The notes: generated from the letters alone by a model not told the origin. 28,334 bases of DNA from Rhodobiaceae bacterium (GCA_020637895.1 JACKJP010000014.1:1-28334), one strand, 5' to 3'; numbered from the stretch's first letter, positions 7,599 to 16,033 are shown. Numbers and translations: made by a program.

Positions 7599-9389
7599 CT
7601 ATCGTGTTGCCTTGCCGTACCACAGCCGATCAATCGTCAGGCCGTTCAGCGGGATCATTTCCGGTCGTTCGATTCGTGTCCAGCGCGCAATCCACTGACC
7701 GGGAATATGGTAGAGTGGAATCACGTAAAGCCCGGCAACGAGAAGCCGGTCTAGTGCGCGCACCGAGGCGACGAACCGCACGCGGTCGCGCGCGGCGACG
7801 ATTTCATCAATCAGGCGGTCGATGTCCGGGTCGCGAATCCCTGGATAGTTTCGCGTTCCATCCGCATTCGCAGCCTCGCTGCTCCAGTAAAATGCCTGCT
7901 CGTTGCCCGGAGAAAGCGATTGTGTCCAGACGAACGGGAGCATGTCGAAATCGTAAGTCTGGCGGCGTTGCTCGAACTGCGTCGCGTCAACGCTGCGTAC
8001 GCTGAGTTCGATGCCCGCGCGCCTGAGCATCCGGGCATAGGTTAATGCCAGGCGTTCCTGCTCTCGTGTCGCTACAAGGATCTCGAATGCAAGAGCCTCA
8101 CCAGACGCGTTGCGCATGATGCCATCGCTGATTCGATAGCCTGCTTCAGATAGCAGTGCGGTCGCTTCACGCTGACCTTGCCGGTTGCGGCCAGTGCCGT
8201 CGGTTGCTGGTTGATGGAAGGTCCCCTCGACGATAGCCGGAGGCAGGCTGGCAAGACGATCGCCAAGCAATTCCCGTTCGCTCGCTTCAGCCTTCCGGCC
8301 AATGGACGACAGTTCGCTCCCGTCAAAATAGCCTTCGGTGCGACCGAAAAGGCCGGCGTAAAGTGTCTTGTTGATCCATTCGGCATCGAACAGTTCAGTC
8401 AGCGCGGCGCGCACCCGGATGTCGTCAAAGGGTGGCCGCCTTGTGTTGAAAACGAGTGCTGACAGGGGGCGCGGCGTGCCGAGCGGCAGGGTTTCGCGGA
8501 CGATATCGCCAGCGCTTTCATTGCCGTAGCCCTGGGCCCAGCGCGTCGGATCCTCATCGACGACCAGATCGACGAGTCCCTTGTTGAACGCCTCGAACAG
8601 CGCGGTCTCATCGCGAAAATATTCGTAGGTGATGCGGTCGAAATTGTTGCGACCGACATTGAAAGGCATGTCGCGGCCCCAATAGTTCGGGTCGCGTTCG
8701 AAGGTGATCCGGTTGCCCGGCCTCAGTTCACCGATGCGATACGGGCCGCTCCCGACGATTGGCGTCAATGTGGTCTGCTCAAAGGTATCCGGATCTGTCA
8801 GGTGCTCGGGCAGGATCGGCATAAGACCCATGATGAGCGGAATTTCCCGGTCGCCCTCGTCGTTGAACTCAAAGCGGACGGCGTTGGGAGCAACTTCGAC
8901 AGCGCGCACCACCTTGGCATAATATGTGCGCGTATTTGGCCGACCGTGGTCCTTCAGCAACTGCCACGAAAAGATGACATCCGCCGGGCGGACAGGCGCT
9001 CCGTCGGAAAAATGCGCCTCGGGCCGCAGATGGAAGGTGATGGATCTGCGATCGGCGGGCAGGTCGACCGATTCAGCGATCAGCCCATAGAGCGTGAACG
9101 GTTCATCGGCGCCCCTGATCATCAGGGACTCATAGACATGGTCGCGGACACCCTTGGCCGGGGTGCCGCGGACAATCAGCGGGTTTAGACTGTCGAAACC
9201 GCCAAGCACCGAAAGCGTCAGCGTTCCGCCTTTTGGCGCGGCCGGATTGACGTCTGGAAAATGCGTGTAGGCCTCGCCAAGCGCAGGGGCGCCGTGCATG
9301 GCAATGGCATGGTGGAAGCTCGCGTCCTGCGCGCGGGCCGACCCGGCGCAGACAGCAAGCGCTGCAATGACGGCAAGAAGACTTCGCAA
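7599..9389 (-). CDS. ABC transporter extracellular solute-binding protein, family 5 (YejA-like peptide/opine type)
   Basis: A 596-residue periplasmic binding protein of SBP family 5. The N terminus MRSLLAVIAALAVCAGSARA is a clear Sec signal peptide ending in ARA before QDASF. Family landmarks are GGTLTLSVLGGFDSLNPLI, FHLRPEAHFSDGAPVRPADV near residue 120, PIVGSGPYRIGELRPGNRITF, and FNTRRPPFDDIRVRAALTELFD. These match the YejA branch that binds oligopeptides or similar solutes. The start is a TTG at 9389, with GGAACG 8 bp before it. No ATG is usable, and the longer open frame would place residues before the signal peptide. No permease or ATPase gene is adjacent, so the transporter partners must lie elsewhere. 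It leads the run containing the two ANL proteins. Confidence 0.9.
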   Translation of the reverse strand: MRSLLAVIAALAVCAGSARAQDASFHHAIAMHGAPALGEAYTHFPDVNPAAPKGGTLTLSVLGGFDSLNPLIVRGTPAKGVRDHVYESLMIRGADEPFTLYGLIAESVDLPADRRSITFHLRPEAHFSDGAPVRPADVIFSWQLLKDHGRPNTRTYYAKVVRAVEVAPNAVRFEFNDEGDREIPLIMGLMPILPEHLTDPDTFEQTTLTPIVGSGPYRIGELRPGNRITFERDPNYWGRDMPFNVGRNNFDRITYEYFRDETALFEAFNKGLVDLVVDEDPTRWAQGYGNESAGDIVRETLPLGTPRPLSALVFNTRRPPFDDIRVRAALTELFDAEWINKTLYAGLFGRTEGYFDGSELSSIGRKAEASERELLGDRLASLPPAIVEGTFHQPATDGTGRNRQGQREATALLSEAGYRISDGIMRNASGEALAFEILVATREQERLALTYARMLRRAGIELSVRSVDATQFEQRRQTYDFDMLPFVWTQSLSPGNEQAFYWSSEAANADGTRNYPGIRDPDIDRLIDEIVAARDRVRFVASVRALDRLLVAGLYVIPLYHIPGQWIARWTRIERPEMIPLNGLTIDRLWYGKATR

Positions 9390-9537
9390 GTGAACGTTCC
9401 AGCGCCCGTGACAGTCAGGCAGGGCAAGTGATTCCCGGCCGGCGTTAGGCAAACTACCACAATCGCGCGTCTGCACCGCGTTGCGGCCTTGCAAATCAAC
9501 GCAAAAGAACGGTAAGCCGTCGGGCGGCAAACATGAT

Positions 9538-9559
9538 CCTGCCCAAATTCAAGGGCAGG
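9538..9559. repeat. 7-bp inverted repeat in the divergent intergenic region before the IalB gene
   Basis: CCTGCCC (9538-9544) and GGGCAGG (9553-9559) form a perfect inverted repeat around an 8-base AT-rich centre. It lies in the 266-bp gap (9390-9655) between the divergent binding-protein and IalB genes, about 100 bp before the IalB start. It could be a regulator site or a leader hairpin. I see no convincing sigma-70 promoter pair in the gap and no small gene. Confidence 0.35.
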
Positions 9560-9655
9560 GAAAGCGTCCAGGATTGCCCGCACCGGCGGGTCAACCGGCC
9601 GGGTGGGGCAAGGGGTGTCACCGATGGCCGTTACGAAGGTTAAGGAGAGGATTTC

Positions 9656-10345
9656 ATGATCACTGGCCAAGCGCGACACAAGACGGGCATGGCGTTTCTG
9701 GCGCTGCTGGCCGGGCTGGCGTTTTCAAGCGCCGCCTCCGCACAGTCTGCTGACAAGCCTGCCGCGCCGGCAAAGCCTGCTGCCGAGGGCAACAATGCCA
9801 ATCAGGACAACTGGGTTCACATCTGCACGAAGGAGCCGCAGGGCGACAAGGAAATCTGTCTGGTGACGCAGGAAGTGCGTACCGAGCAGGGTCAGTTCGT
9901 CGCCTCGACTTCCGTGCGTACGATCAAGGGCGAGGACAAGAAATCCCTTCTCGTCGCGGTGCCGCCCGGCACGCTGTTGATCCCGGGGATGCGTGTACAG
10001 GTCGATGAAGGCAAGCAGGTGCCGGGGCAGTACACGATCTGTCTGCCGAACGCCTGCTATGCTGAACTTGAGATCGATGACGCATTCATCAAGCAGATGA
10101 AGGCCGGCAACAATCTGATCATTTCGGTCATCAACAATCAGGCAAAGGCTGTCGGTATCGGCCTTACGCTTTCCGGATTCACCAAGGCGATCGATGGCGC
10201 GCCAATCGATTCTGCGGAATTGGAGAAGCGTCGTCAGATGTTGCAGAATTCGCTTAAGGAGCGTGCCGAGAAGCTTCGCGCCCAGCAGAACAATGGCGGC
10301 GCCGGCGCACCGGCCAACAACGCTACGCCGCCGAAGGCTCAGTAG
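9656..10345 (+). CDS. Invasion-associated locus B (IalB) family periplasmic protein
   Basis: A 229-residue secreted protein of the IalB family. The signal peptide (about residues 1-29) has the core MAFLALLAGLAFSSAASA, and an Ala/Pro-rich linker follows. The IalB domain covers about residues 50-185, starting at NWVHICTKEPQGDKEICLVT, with the repeated-strand segment LLVAVPPGTLLIPGMRVQVD and YTICLPNACYAELEID. Four cysteines in two pairs suggest disulfides in the periplasm. The C-terminal tail is basic, then Gly/Asn/Ala/Pro-rich, and ends in PKAQ. In Bartonella the namesake affects erythrocyte invasion, but the family is widespread in free-living alphaproteobacteria and its biochemical role is unknown. 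The start is supported by AAGGAGAGG 7 bp upstream. A strong terminator follows. Confidence 0.93.
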   Translation: MITGQARHKTGMAFLALLAGLAFSSAASAQSADKPAAPAKPAAEGNNANQDNWVHICTKEPQGDKEICLVTQEVRTEQGQFVASTSVRTIKGEDKKSLLVAVPPGTLLIPGMRVQVDEGKQVPGQYTICLPNACYAELEIDDAFIKQMKAGNNLIISVINNQAKAVGIGLTLSGFTKAIDGAPIDSAELEKRRQMLQNSLKERAEKLRAQQNNGGAGAPANNATPPKAQ

Positions 10346-10362
10346 CCTTACGCGTGATTGAG

Positions 10363-10399
10363 AAAAAGGCCCGGATGGCTTCGCCATCCGGGCTTTTTT
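10363..10399. terminator. Bidirectional rho-independent terminator between the IalB gene and hspQ
   Basis: GCCCGGATGGC (10369-10379) pairs perfectly with GCCATCCGGGC (10383-10393) around TTC. A run of T follows on the plus strand (10394-10399), and a run of A precedes on the other side (10363-10367), which reads as T on the minus strand. It sits between two convergent genes and should terminate both. Confidence 0.92.
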
Positions 10400-10415
10400 A
10401 TTCCGTGGATAAGAT

Positions 10416-10745
10416 CTAGTGAGCGACCTGATGGCGCGGGCGATAGACGCCCGCCGCAGCAGCTTCGAAGACTTCCGCAACTTTCGGGTGGCGCACGGGT
10501 TCACCAGATTCGTCCGGCAGCAGATTCTGCTCCGACACGTAGGCGATGTACTCGTTCTCCGAGTTTTCAGCGAACAGATGATAGAATGGCTGATCCTTGG
10601 ATGGCCGGACATTCTCGGGAATGGATTCCCACCATTCCTCTGTATTTGCGAATTCAGGGTCGACGTCGAAGATCACGCCCCGGAACGGATAGATCCGGTG
10701 CCTGACCACCTGGCCGATCATGAATTTGGCGTCCCTGCTGCGCAC
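10416..10745 (-). CDS. hspQ: Heat shock protein HspQ (hemimethylated-DNA-binding / YccV family)
   Basis: A small HspQ-family protein of about 109 residues. Characteristic segments are AKFMIGQVVRHRIYPFRGVI, FDVDPEFANTEEWWESIP, DQPFYHLFAENSENEYIAYV and SEQNLLPDESGEP, which match the alphaproteobacterial form of the family. In E. coli HspQ is a heat-induced specificity factor for the Lon protease and was earlier described as a hemimethylated-oriC-binding protein. The open frame extends back to a TTG at 10769. I prefer the GTG at 10745, which gives the N terminus MRSRDAKF typical of relatives and has GGGGA 10 bp upstream. It lies 58 bp downstream of the lyase gene on the same strand and ends facing the terminator it shares with the IalB gene. 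Confidence 0.92.
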   Translation of the reverse strand: MRSRDAKFMIGQVVRHRIYPFRGVIFDVDPEFANTEEWWESIPENVRPSKDQPFYHLFAENSENEYIAYVSEQNLLPDESGEPVRHPKVAEVFEAAAAGVYRPRHQVAH

Positions 10746-10803
10746 GAAAATCAGTTCCCCAACGTTCAAACTCTACTCAAATGTGCTTCCGCTGCCGCTG
10801 ATG

Positions 10804-11850
10804 TCAAGCCGCGGTCAGGCCGTATTCGACAGCGAGTTCCGGGTCACGTGCTGCGACCGCGCGCGCCAGATCGACGATCACCTTGGCCTGTTTCCAGGTG
10901 GCGTCATCCTGCATCTTGCCATCCAGCATGACCGCGCCCGATCCGTCCGGCATTGCTTCCAGAATGCGAAGGGCAAATTTGACTTCCGCCGGATCGGGGC
11001 TGAAGACGCGCTTGGCGATTTCGATCTGTGAGGGATGCAGTGACCAGGCGCCTGCGCAGCCCTGCAGGAAGGCATTCCGGAACTGCTGTTCGCAGGCAGC
11101 CGGATCGGAGAAATCGCCGAACGGCCCATAAAATGCCTTGATGCCGGCGGCGCAGCAGGCGTCGACCATGCGACTGACCGTATAGTGCCACAGGTCCTGC
11201 TGGGCGCTTGTGCGGGTTCCTTCACCTGGGTCGGAAAGCACCGCATAATCGGGATGGCCGCCGCCGACACGGGTGGTCTTCATGGCGCGGCTCGCGGCGA
11301 GGTCAGCGGGTCCGAGACTGATACCATGCATGCGCGGGCTGGCCTGCACGATCGCGTCGAGATTGTTCACGCCCTGTGCGGTCTCGAGGATCGCGTGGAT
11401 CATGATCGGCTTCTTGACCTGGTGTCTGGCCTCAAGCTGGGCGAGCAACTGATCGAGATAGTGGATATCCCATTCACCCTCGACCTTCGGCAGCATCATG
11501 ACATCGAGCTTGTCGCCCACGGCGCTGACGATCTCGGTGATATCGTCAAGCACCCAGGGGCTGTTCAGACAGTTGATACGCGTCCACAGGCCGGTATCTC
11601 CGAAATCCGTATTCCTGGCGACTTCGATGAAGCCCGCGCGGGCCGCTTCCTTGGCGTCCGCAGGGATAGCGTCTTCCAGGTTGCCGAGCAGGACGTCGAC
11701 CTGCTTTGCCATTTCGGGGACCTTGGCGCGCATCTTTTCGTTGTGCGGCGGAAAAAAATGGATCATCCGCTCAAGCTTTGCCGGCGGGGCGCGCATGGGT
11801 TCCGGCGCGCCGATGGCGAGCGGGCGGTAAAAGTCGCGATAGGTCTTCAT
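10804..11850 (-). CDS. HpcH/HpaI-CitE family lyase, L-malyl-CoA/beta-methylmalyl-CoA lyase-like
   Basis: A 348-residue TIM-barrel lyase that resembles malyl-CoA lyases of alphaproteobacteria. These cleave malyl-CoA to acetyl-CoA and glyoxylate, or methylmalyl-CoA to propionyl-CoA and glyoxylate. Visible features are LGNLEDAIP near 55-63, the CoA/substrate arginine in TRINCLN (R91), the metal ligands E156 in AILETAQG and D183 in GPADLAAS, and the family-typical FYGPFGDFSDP and SLHPSQIEIAKRVFSP segments with the C-terminal MLDGKMQDD lid. The length fits. ATG start with AAGAAG upstream. It is divergent from an AEC-family carboxylate permease. Exact substrate is inferred; citramalyl-CoA lyase is an alternative. 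Confidence 0.85.
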   Translation of the reverse strand: MKTYRDFYRPLAIGAPEPMRAPPAKLERMIHFFPPHNEKMRAKVPEMAKQVDVLLGNLEDAIPADAKEAARAGFIEVARNTDFGDTGLWTRINCLNSPWVLDDITEIVSAVGDKLDVMMLPKVEGEWDIHYLDQLLAQLEARHQVKKPIMIHAILETAQGVNNLDAIVQASPRMHGISLGPADLAASRAMKTTRVGGGHPDYAVLSDPGEGTRTSAQQDLWHYTVSRMVDACCAAGIKAFYGPFGDFSDPAACEQQFRNAFLQGCAGAWSLHPSQIEIAKRVFSPDPAEVKFALRILEAMPDGSGAVMLDGKMQDDATWKQAKVIVDLARAVAARDPELAVEYGLTAA

Positions 11851-12032
11851 CGATCTGTTCTTCTTGAAATGAAACGCTTGGTGCGATGCAACATGACGCT
11901 CCGCGTGCTGCTTTGCAAGCGATTGGCCGGGTAACGGTGCGTGATCGCCTTTTGTAGCAATTGACCCGCGTTGCCAAAGGCTCTACGCGAAAAGACAAGG
12001 CATCGGTAAGACCGGTTCAGGGGGAGGGTGCC

Positions 12033-13004
12033 TTGTACGAAATTGTCGGTTTGACCTTTCCGTTTTTCGCGCTGATTTTCCTCGGCTATTTGTGCGGAAA
12101 GATCTTCAAGCTGCCGCAAGCCGGTCTGGCCTGGTTGACGGTTTACATCGTCTACGTCGCCTTGCCCGCGCTGTTCTACGACCTCATCGCCAAGACGCCA
12201 TTCGAAAAGCTTCTGAGTTTCGGCTTCGTCTTCACGGCGCTGTTCGCGACATTCTGCGCCTTCCTCATTTCCGCGGTGATCGGGGCGGTTTTGACGCGTG
12301 GCGGTCTCGCAAATGCTGCCATCCAGGGTGAAATCGGCGGTTACAGCAATATCGGCTATATGGGGCCACCGTTGACAATTTCAGCGCTGGGTCAGGCCGC
12401 CAGCGCCCCGGCGGCGCTGATATTCGCATTCGAGAATGTGCTGCATTTCTCGCTCGTTCCGTTGATGATGGCATTGAGCGGTAGGAACGATGCCTCGCTG
12501 CCGCGTCTGCTCCTTCAGGTGCTGCGGCGCGTGATGCTGCATCCCTTCATCATCGCGACGATCTGCGGGTTTGTCGGCGCCTATTTCGCGCTTCAGCTCT
12601 GGCCCCCGCTGCAGCAGATGGTGACCTATCTGCGGTCTTCGGCTGCGCCCTGTGCGCTTTTCACGCTCGGCGTTACAGTGGCAATGAGGCCCGTTAGCAC
12701 GGTGCCTTGGGAAATGCCATTCCTGCTTTTGGTCAAGCTGGTGCTGCACCCGTTTCTGGCGCTGCTGTTCCTGTCGATCGTCGGCGATTTCGACCCAATC
12801 TGGGTTTATACGGCCATCATCATGGCGGCGTTGCCACCGGCACTGAACGTGTTCGTCATGGCACAGCAATACGATGTCTATGTGGAGCGCGCCTCAACTT
12901 CCATTCTGGTCGGCACGATCATATCGGTCTTCACCGTCACCGGCCTGATCTTCCTCATCAAGCACGGTTTCATCCCGCACGATCTTTTCCCTTCGGGCGG
13001 CTAG
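12033..13004 (+). CDS. AEC-family transporter (auxin efflux carrier / malonate permease type)
   Basis: A 323-residue integral membrane protein of the AEC family with about ten hydrophobic segments. The first is VGLTFPFFALIFLGYLCGK, and the last segments include ALPPALNVFVMAQQYDVYVE followed by a terminal helix (TSILVGTIISVFTVTGLIFL). The central GGYSNIGYMGPPL motif in the fifth segment is typical of the family, whose bacterial members move malonate, malate or similar carboxylates. The open frame extends back to 11961. I prefer the TTG at 12033 because GGGGGAGG lies 5 bp before it and the first helix then starts near the N terminus. It is divergent from a malyl-CoA-lyase-like gene, and its end overlaps the convergent UbiH-type gene by 4 bp. 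Confidence 0.88.
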   Translation: MYEIVGLTFPFFALIFLGYLCGKIFKLPQAGLAWLTVYIVYVALPALFYDLIAKTPFEKLLSFGFVFTALFATFCAFLISAVIGAVLTRGGLANAAIQGEIGGYSNIGYMGPPLTISALGQAASAPAALIFAFENVLHFSLVPLMMALSGRNDASLPRLLLQVLRRVMLHPFIIATICGFVGAYFALQLWPPLQQMVTYLRSSAAPCALFTLGVTVAMRPVSTVPWEMPFLLLVKLVLHPFLALLFLSIVGDFDPIWVYTAIIMAALPPALNVFVMAQQYDVYVERASTSILVGTIISVFTVTGLIFLIKHGFIPHDLFPSGG

Positions 13005-14170
13005 CCCGTTCTGCGCGCGGTTCCCATGCCCTGACGCATGAACAGGCGCCTTAGCGGACCGATGTCGCGCAAGGCGGCAAGGCCCAGGCTCCGGGCAATC
13101 TGCGCAGGCAGGAGCGGTGAAAGAAGCGAGCGGTTCAAGAGGTCGATCATCGTGCTCCGGGCTCCGACATCGGAGCGCCGCGCCGAATCGAACGCCGTCA
13201 TTGCTGCGTCGCATCCGGGATCGTCGCTGTACTGGCTCGCTATGGCGGCAGCGGCGGCAGCGTCACGCAGCCCAAGGTTCAGACCCTGTGCACCGATTGG
13301 CGGCACTACGTGAGCAGCCTCGCCAACCAACATGACCCGCCGCCGCGCGAACTGGTGCGCGACAAGGCCGCCAAGGGGAAATTGCCCGCGGCCAGATTCC
13401 GGTCTGATTTCGCCCAATATGCGGTGGCTGGATCGTTCAATCGCGCGCGCCAGTTCCGTTTCGCTCATCGCCATAAGCGCCGCGGCGCCCTCCGATGTTT
13501 CAACCGATACCAGCGCAGATCGATTGCCGGGCAGGGGTACGAGCGTAAACGGGCCGGTTGGTCGGTGAAATTCGGTTGATGTGTTCCCATGCGGGGTGGA
13601 ATGGGAAAAATTCGTCACGAAAGCTGTCTGCGGATATGACCATTCGCGCGTGGCGATGCCCGCAGCCTGCCTGAGCAACGACCTTCGCCCGTCGCTTGCA
13701 ATCGCAAGGCGCGCTTCGACGCTGCGATCATCCTCAAGCGAGAGGACGGCTTTCGCCTCCTGCAATTCAACGGCGGCGACCGACGTCTCGAAGCGGACCA
13801 TGCCGGTTTCACGCAGCGCCTGTTCCAGGGCGCTGACAAGCACCGAGTTTGGCAGGTTCCACGCGAACGCCGCCTGACCGATTTCCTCTGCGTCAAACAG
13901 TGCTTCAGGAGCGCGAAGCAGCCGGCCGGTGTCATCGACGATCCGCAGATGTTCGAGTGGAGCGGCGGCGGCCGCGCATCGTTCCCAGACGCCCGCGTCG
14001 CCGAGCACATCGACATTGCCGGTCATCAGGGCCGACGTGCGAAAATCCTGCCTGGCAGTGGGGCCGAGGAGCGCCACGCGCAATCCGGATTGTGCGGCGA
14101 GAAGGGCGGCCGTGAGGCCAGCCGGCCCTGCGCCGACCACGGCAATATCGAAAATATCCGGCTTTGGCAT
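13001..14170 (-). CDS. FAD-dependent UbiH/UbiF/COQ6-type hydroxylase (ubiquinone biosynthesis monooxygenase family)
   Basis: A 389-residue group A flavoprotein monooxygenase. The dinucleotide-binding motif is GAGPAG (about 12-17), the DG motif is ASDGRRS near residue 160 and the GD-type motif is LVGEAAHVVPPIGAQGLNLG (about 285-304), where GEAAH replaces the usual GDAAH. The PPIGAQGLNLG segment is diagnostic of the ubiquinone hydroxylase family, which adds hydroxyls to the quinone ring at the inner membrane. Which ring position it acts on cannot be read from sequence; alphaproteobacteria often have a UbiL- or UbiM-type enzyme here. Start ATG 14170 has GAGGAG 7 bp upstream; the longer TTG start at 14185 is less likely. 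Confidence 0.9.
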   Translation of the reverse strand: MPKPDIFDIAVVGAGPAGLTAALLAAQSGLRVALLGPTARQDFRTSALMTGNVDVLGDAGVWERCAAAAAPLEHLRIVDDTGRLLRAPEALFDAEEIGQAAFAWNLPNSVLVSALEQALRETGMVRFETSVAAVELQEAKAVLSLEDDRSVEARLAIASDGRRSLLRQAAGIATREWSYPQTAFVTNFSHSTPHGNTSTEFHRPTGPFTLVPLPGNRSALVSVETSEGAAALMAMSETELARAIERSSHRILGEIRPESGRGQFPLGGLVAHQFARRRVMLVGEAAHVVPPIGAQGLNLGLRDAAAAAAIASQYSDDPGCDAAMTAFDSARRSDVGARSTMIDLLNRSLLSPLLPAQIARSLGLAALRDIGPLRRLFMRQGMGTARRTG

Positions 14171-14258
14171 ATTCGCGCTCCTCAACGGATCAACTGATAG
14201 CAGCGCGCTTCCGGCTGGTCGATATTGCGAAGGGCAACAAGGCGCTCCATCTATTCAC

Positions 14259-14279
14259 CGCAGCGCGAAAATCGCTGCG
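14259..14279. repeat. Hairpin in the TerC leader
   Basis: CGCAGCG (14259-14265) and CGCTGCG (14273-14279) form a perfect 7-bp inverted repeat around an AT-rich 7-base loop. The hairpin ends 20 bp before the TerC start codon, just ahead of the ribosome site. Other TerC-family genes have metal- or pH-responsive leaders, but I do not see the conserved yybP-ykoY riboswitch core here. Confidence 0.35.
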
Positions 14280-14299
14280 CAAGGTCAAAAGGGGGCATT

Positions 14300-15043
14300 A
14301 TGACCGACATCGCCGCACTTGTATCCGACCCGGCCGCATGGGCGGCGCTGCTGACACTTACGGCGATGGAGATCGTTCTCGGCATCGACAACATCGTCTT
14401 CATTTCCGTGCTGGTTGCCAGATTGCCGGAATCGGAAGCCAGACGCGCGCGGGCGATCGGTCTCGGCATGGCCCTTGTCTTCCGTCTGCTCCTGCTGCTG
14501 GCGCTGACATGGCTGATCGGTCTCACCGCACCGCTTTTCAGCATCTTCGGCGAAGCGATCTCATGGCGCGATATCATCCTGATTGCCGGCGGTCTGTTCC
14601 TGCTGATCAAGGGGACGCTGGAAATACATCACGGCATTGAAGACAGTGACAACGCCAGCAAGAATGGTGCGAAAGCGGCAGTGGGCGCGATCATCGTTCA
14701 GATAGCGGTCATCGATCTCGTGTTTTCGGTCGACTCAATCGTGACGGCCATCGGCATGGCGGAGCACATTGAAATCATGGTGCTCGCGGTCATCATCGCG
14801 ATCGGCGTGATGTACATTGCGGCGGCGCCGGTAAGCCGCTTCATCAGTCAGCACCCGACAACGAAGATGCTCGCGCTTTCGTTTCTGCTGCTGATCGGCG
14901 TTGCGCTGATCGCCGACGGTATCGGCTTCCATATCCCGCGCGGTTATATTTATTTCGCGATGGCATTCTCGGCAGGCGTTGAAGTCATCAATGTCGTCGC
15001 AAGAAGGCGCCGTTCCGACAGACAAGGCGCGACAAGCCAATAA
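14300..15043 (+). CDS. TerC-family integral membrane protein
   Basis: A 247-residue membrane protein of the TerC family with about seven hydrophobic segments. The two family hallmark motifs are present: TAMEIVLGIDNIVFISVL near residues 23-40 and IDLVFSVDSIVTAIGMAEH about 140 residues in, each with the acidic residue inside the membrane. The end GIGFHIPRGYIYFAMAFSAG is also typical. Members have been linked to tellurite resistance and to manganese export (Alx and related proteins), with metal efflux during secretion now favoured. ATG 14300 has an AGGGGG ribosome site; the open frame upstream would add a charged tail without support. It lies 15 bp before the quinone reductase gene and is probably co-transcribed with it. 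Confidence 0.92.
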   Translation: MTDIAALVSDPAAWAALLTLTAMEIVLGIDNIVFISVLVARLPESEARRARAIGLGMALVFRLLLLLALTWLIGLTAPLFSIFGEAISWRDIILIAGGLFLLIKGTLEIHHGIEDSDNASKNGAKAAVGAIIVQIAVIDLVFSVDSIVTAIGMAEHIEIMVLAVIIAIGVMYIAAAPVSRFISQHPTTKMLALSFLLLIGVALIADGIGFHIPRGYIYFAMAFSAGVEVINVVARRRRSDRQGATSQ

Positions 15044-15058
15044 AAAGGAGATACTTCG

Positions 15059-16033
15059 ATGATGAAGGCCGTCCAGGTACACAAGACCGGCGGGCCGGAG
15101 GTGCTTGCGCTGGAAAATGTGGCGATTCCGGAACCCGGCGCCGGAGAAATCCGCATCAGACACACCGCGATCGGCCTCAACTTCATCGACGTCTATTTCC
15201 GAAGCGGACTCTATCCGGCACCTCAATTGCCCTTTACCCCTGGCAACGAAGGCGCAGGCGTCATTTCGGCGATTGGCAGCAATGTCGACGGACTGAAGAT
15301 TGGCGACCGGGTCGCCTATGCTGCGACAATCGGCAGTTACGCGCAGGAGCGGATCATCGCCGCAGACAGGGTGGTCAGGATACCGGAAGGGATCAGCGAT
15401 ACTGTCGCGGCCTCCGTCATGCTGAAGGGAATGACGGCGCAGTTCCTTCTCAGGCGCACCTACAAGGTCCAGCCGGGCCAGACGATCCTGTTTCATGCTG
15501 CTGCCGGCGGGGTCGGTCAGATCGCGGTAAAGTGGGCGAAGCATCTGGGTGCGAGCGTGATCGGAACAGCCGGGGGTCCGGAGAAATGCGCCCTCGCAAA
15601 ATCTCTTGGTTGTGATCACGTCATCGATTATCGCACCGAGAATTTCGTTGAGCGGGTCAAGGAAGTCACAGGCGGCAAGGGTGTTTCGGTCGTCTACGAC
15701 TCCGTGGGCAAGGATACGTTTCCCGGATCCCTGGATTGTCTTGAGACTTTCGGGACGTGGGTTTCCTTCGGGAATTCGTCAGGCCCGGTCGACAGCTTCA
15801 GTATCGGCATCCTGAGTCAGAAAGGGTGCCTCTACGCGACGCGACCGACGCTCTTCACCTATATCGCGAGGCGCGCGGATCTTGAGGCGAGCGCTGCCGA
15901 TCTCTTCGGCGTCCTGCGTGATGGGCACGTCGTTGTCCCGGAACCGCGTACCTATCGGCTCGCCGACGTGGCACAGGCCCATCGCGACCTTGAAGGTCGC
16001 AAGACAACCGGGTCTTCGGTGCTTATTCCCTGA
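15059..16033 (+). CDS. NAD(P)H:quinone oxidoreductase, zeta-crystallin/Qor type
   Basis: A 324-residue zinc-independent medium-chain dehydrogenase/reductase of the quinone oxidoreductase family. The N-terminal GroES-like part has GLNFIDVYFRSGLYPAP and PFTPGNEGAGVISAIG. The nucleotide-binding part has FHAAAGGVGQIAVKWAKHLG (AAGGVG loop near 150) and VVYDSVGKDTF. The end is GRKTTGSSVLIP. No structural- or catalytic-zinc cysteine cluster is present, as expected for Qor. It should carry out one-electron reduction of quinones with NADPH in the cytosol. The start has AAGGAG 8 bp upstream; ATG is doubled (15059 and 15062). It follows the TerC gene by 15 bp. Confidence 0.93.
   Translation: MMKAVQVHKTGGPEVLALENVAIPEPGAGEIRIRHTAIGLNFIDVYFRSGLYPAPQLPFTPGNEGAGVISAIGSNVDGLKIGDRVAYAATIGSYAQERIIAADRVVRIPEGISDTVAASVMLKGMTAQFLLRRTYKVQPGQTILFHAAAGGVGQIAVKWAKHLGASVIGTAGGPEKCALAKSLGCDHVIDYRTENFVERVKEVTGGKGVSVVYDSVGKDTFPGSLDCLETFGTWVSFGNSSGPVDSFSIGILSQKGCLYATRPTLFTYIARRADLEASAADLFGVLRDGHVVVPEPRTYRLADVAQAHRDLEGRKTTGSSVLIP

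Noticed and set aside
9390..9530. Longer N terminus of the family-5 binding protein
   Set aside because: It would put 47 residues before an evident signal peptide; the TTG at 9389 gives a normal signal sequence with a ribosome site.
10779..10807. TTGACA on the minus strand before hspQ as a promoter
   Set aside because: The -35 is perfect, but at 17 bases the -10 position reads ACATTT, which fits neither sigma-70 nor a heat-shock sigma factor pattern.
14171..14299. yybP-ykoY-type manganese riboswitch upstream of the TerC gene
   Set aside because: Only a single simple hairpin is visible; the conserved internal-loop sequences of that riboswitch class are not recognisable and the leader is short.
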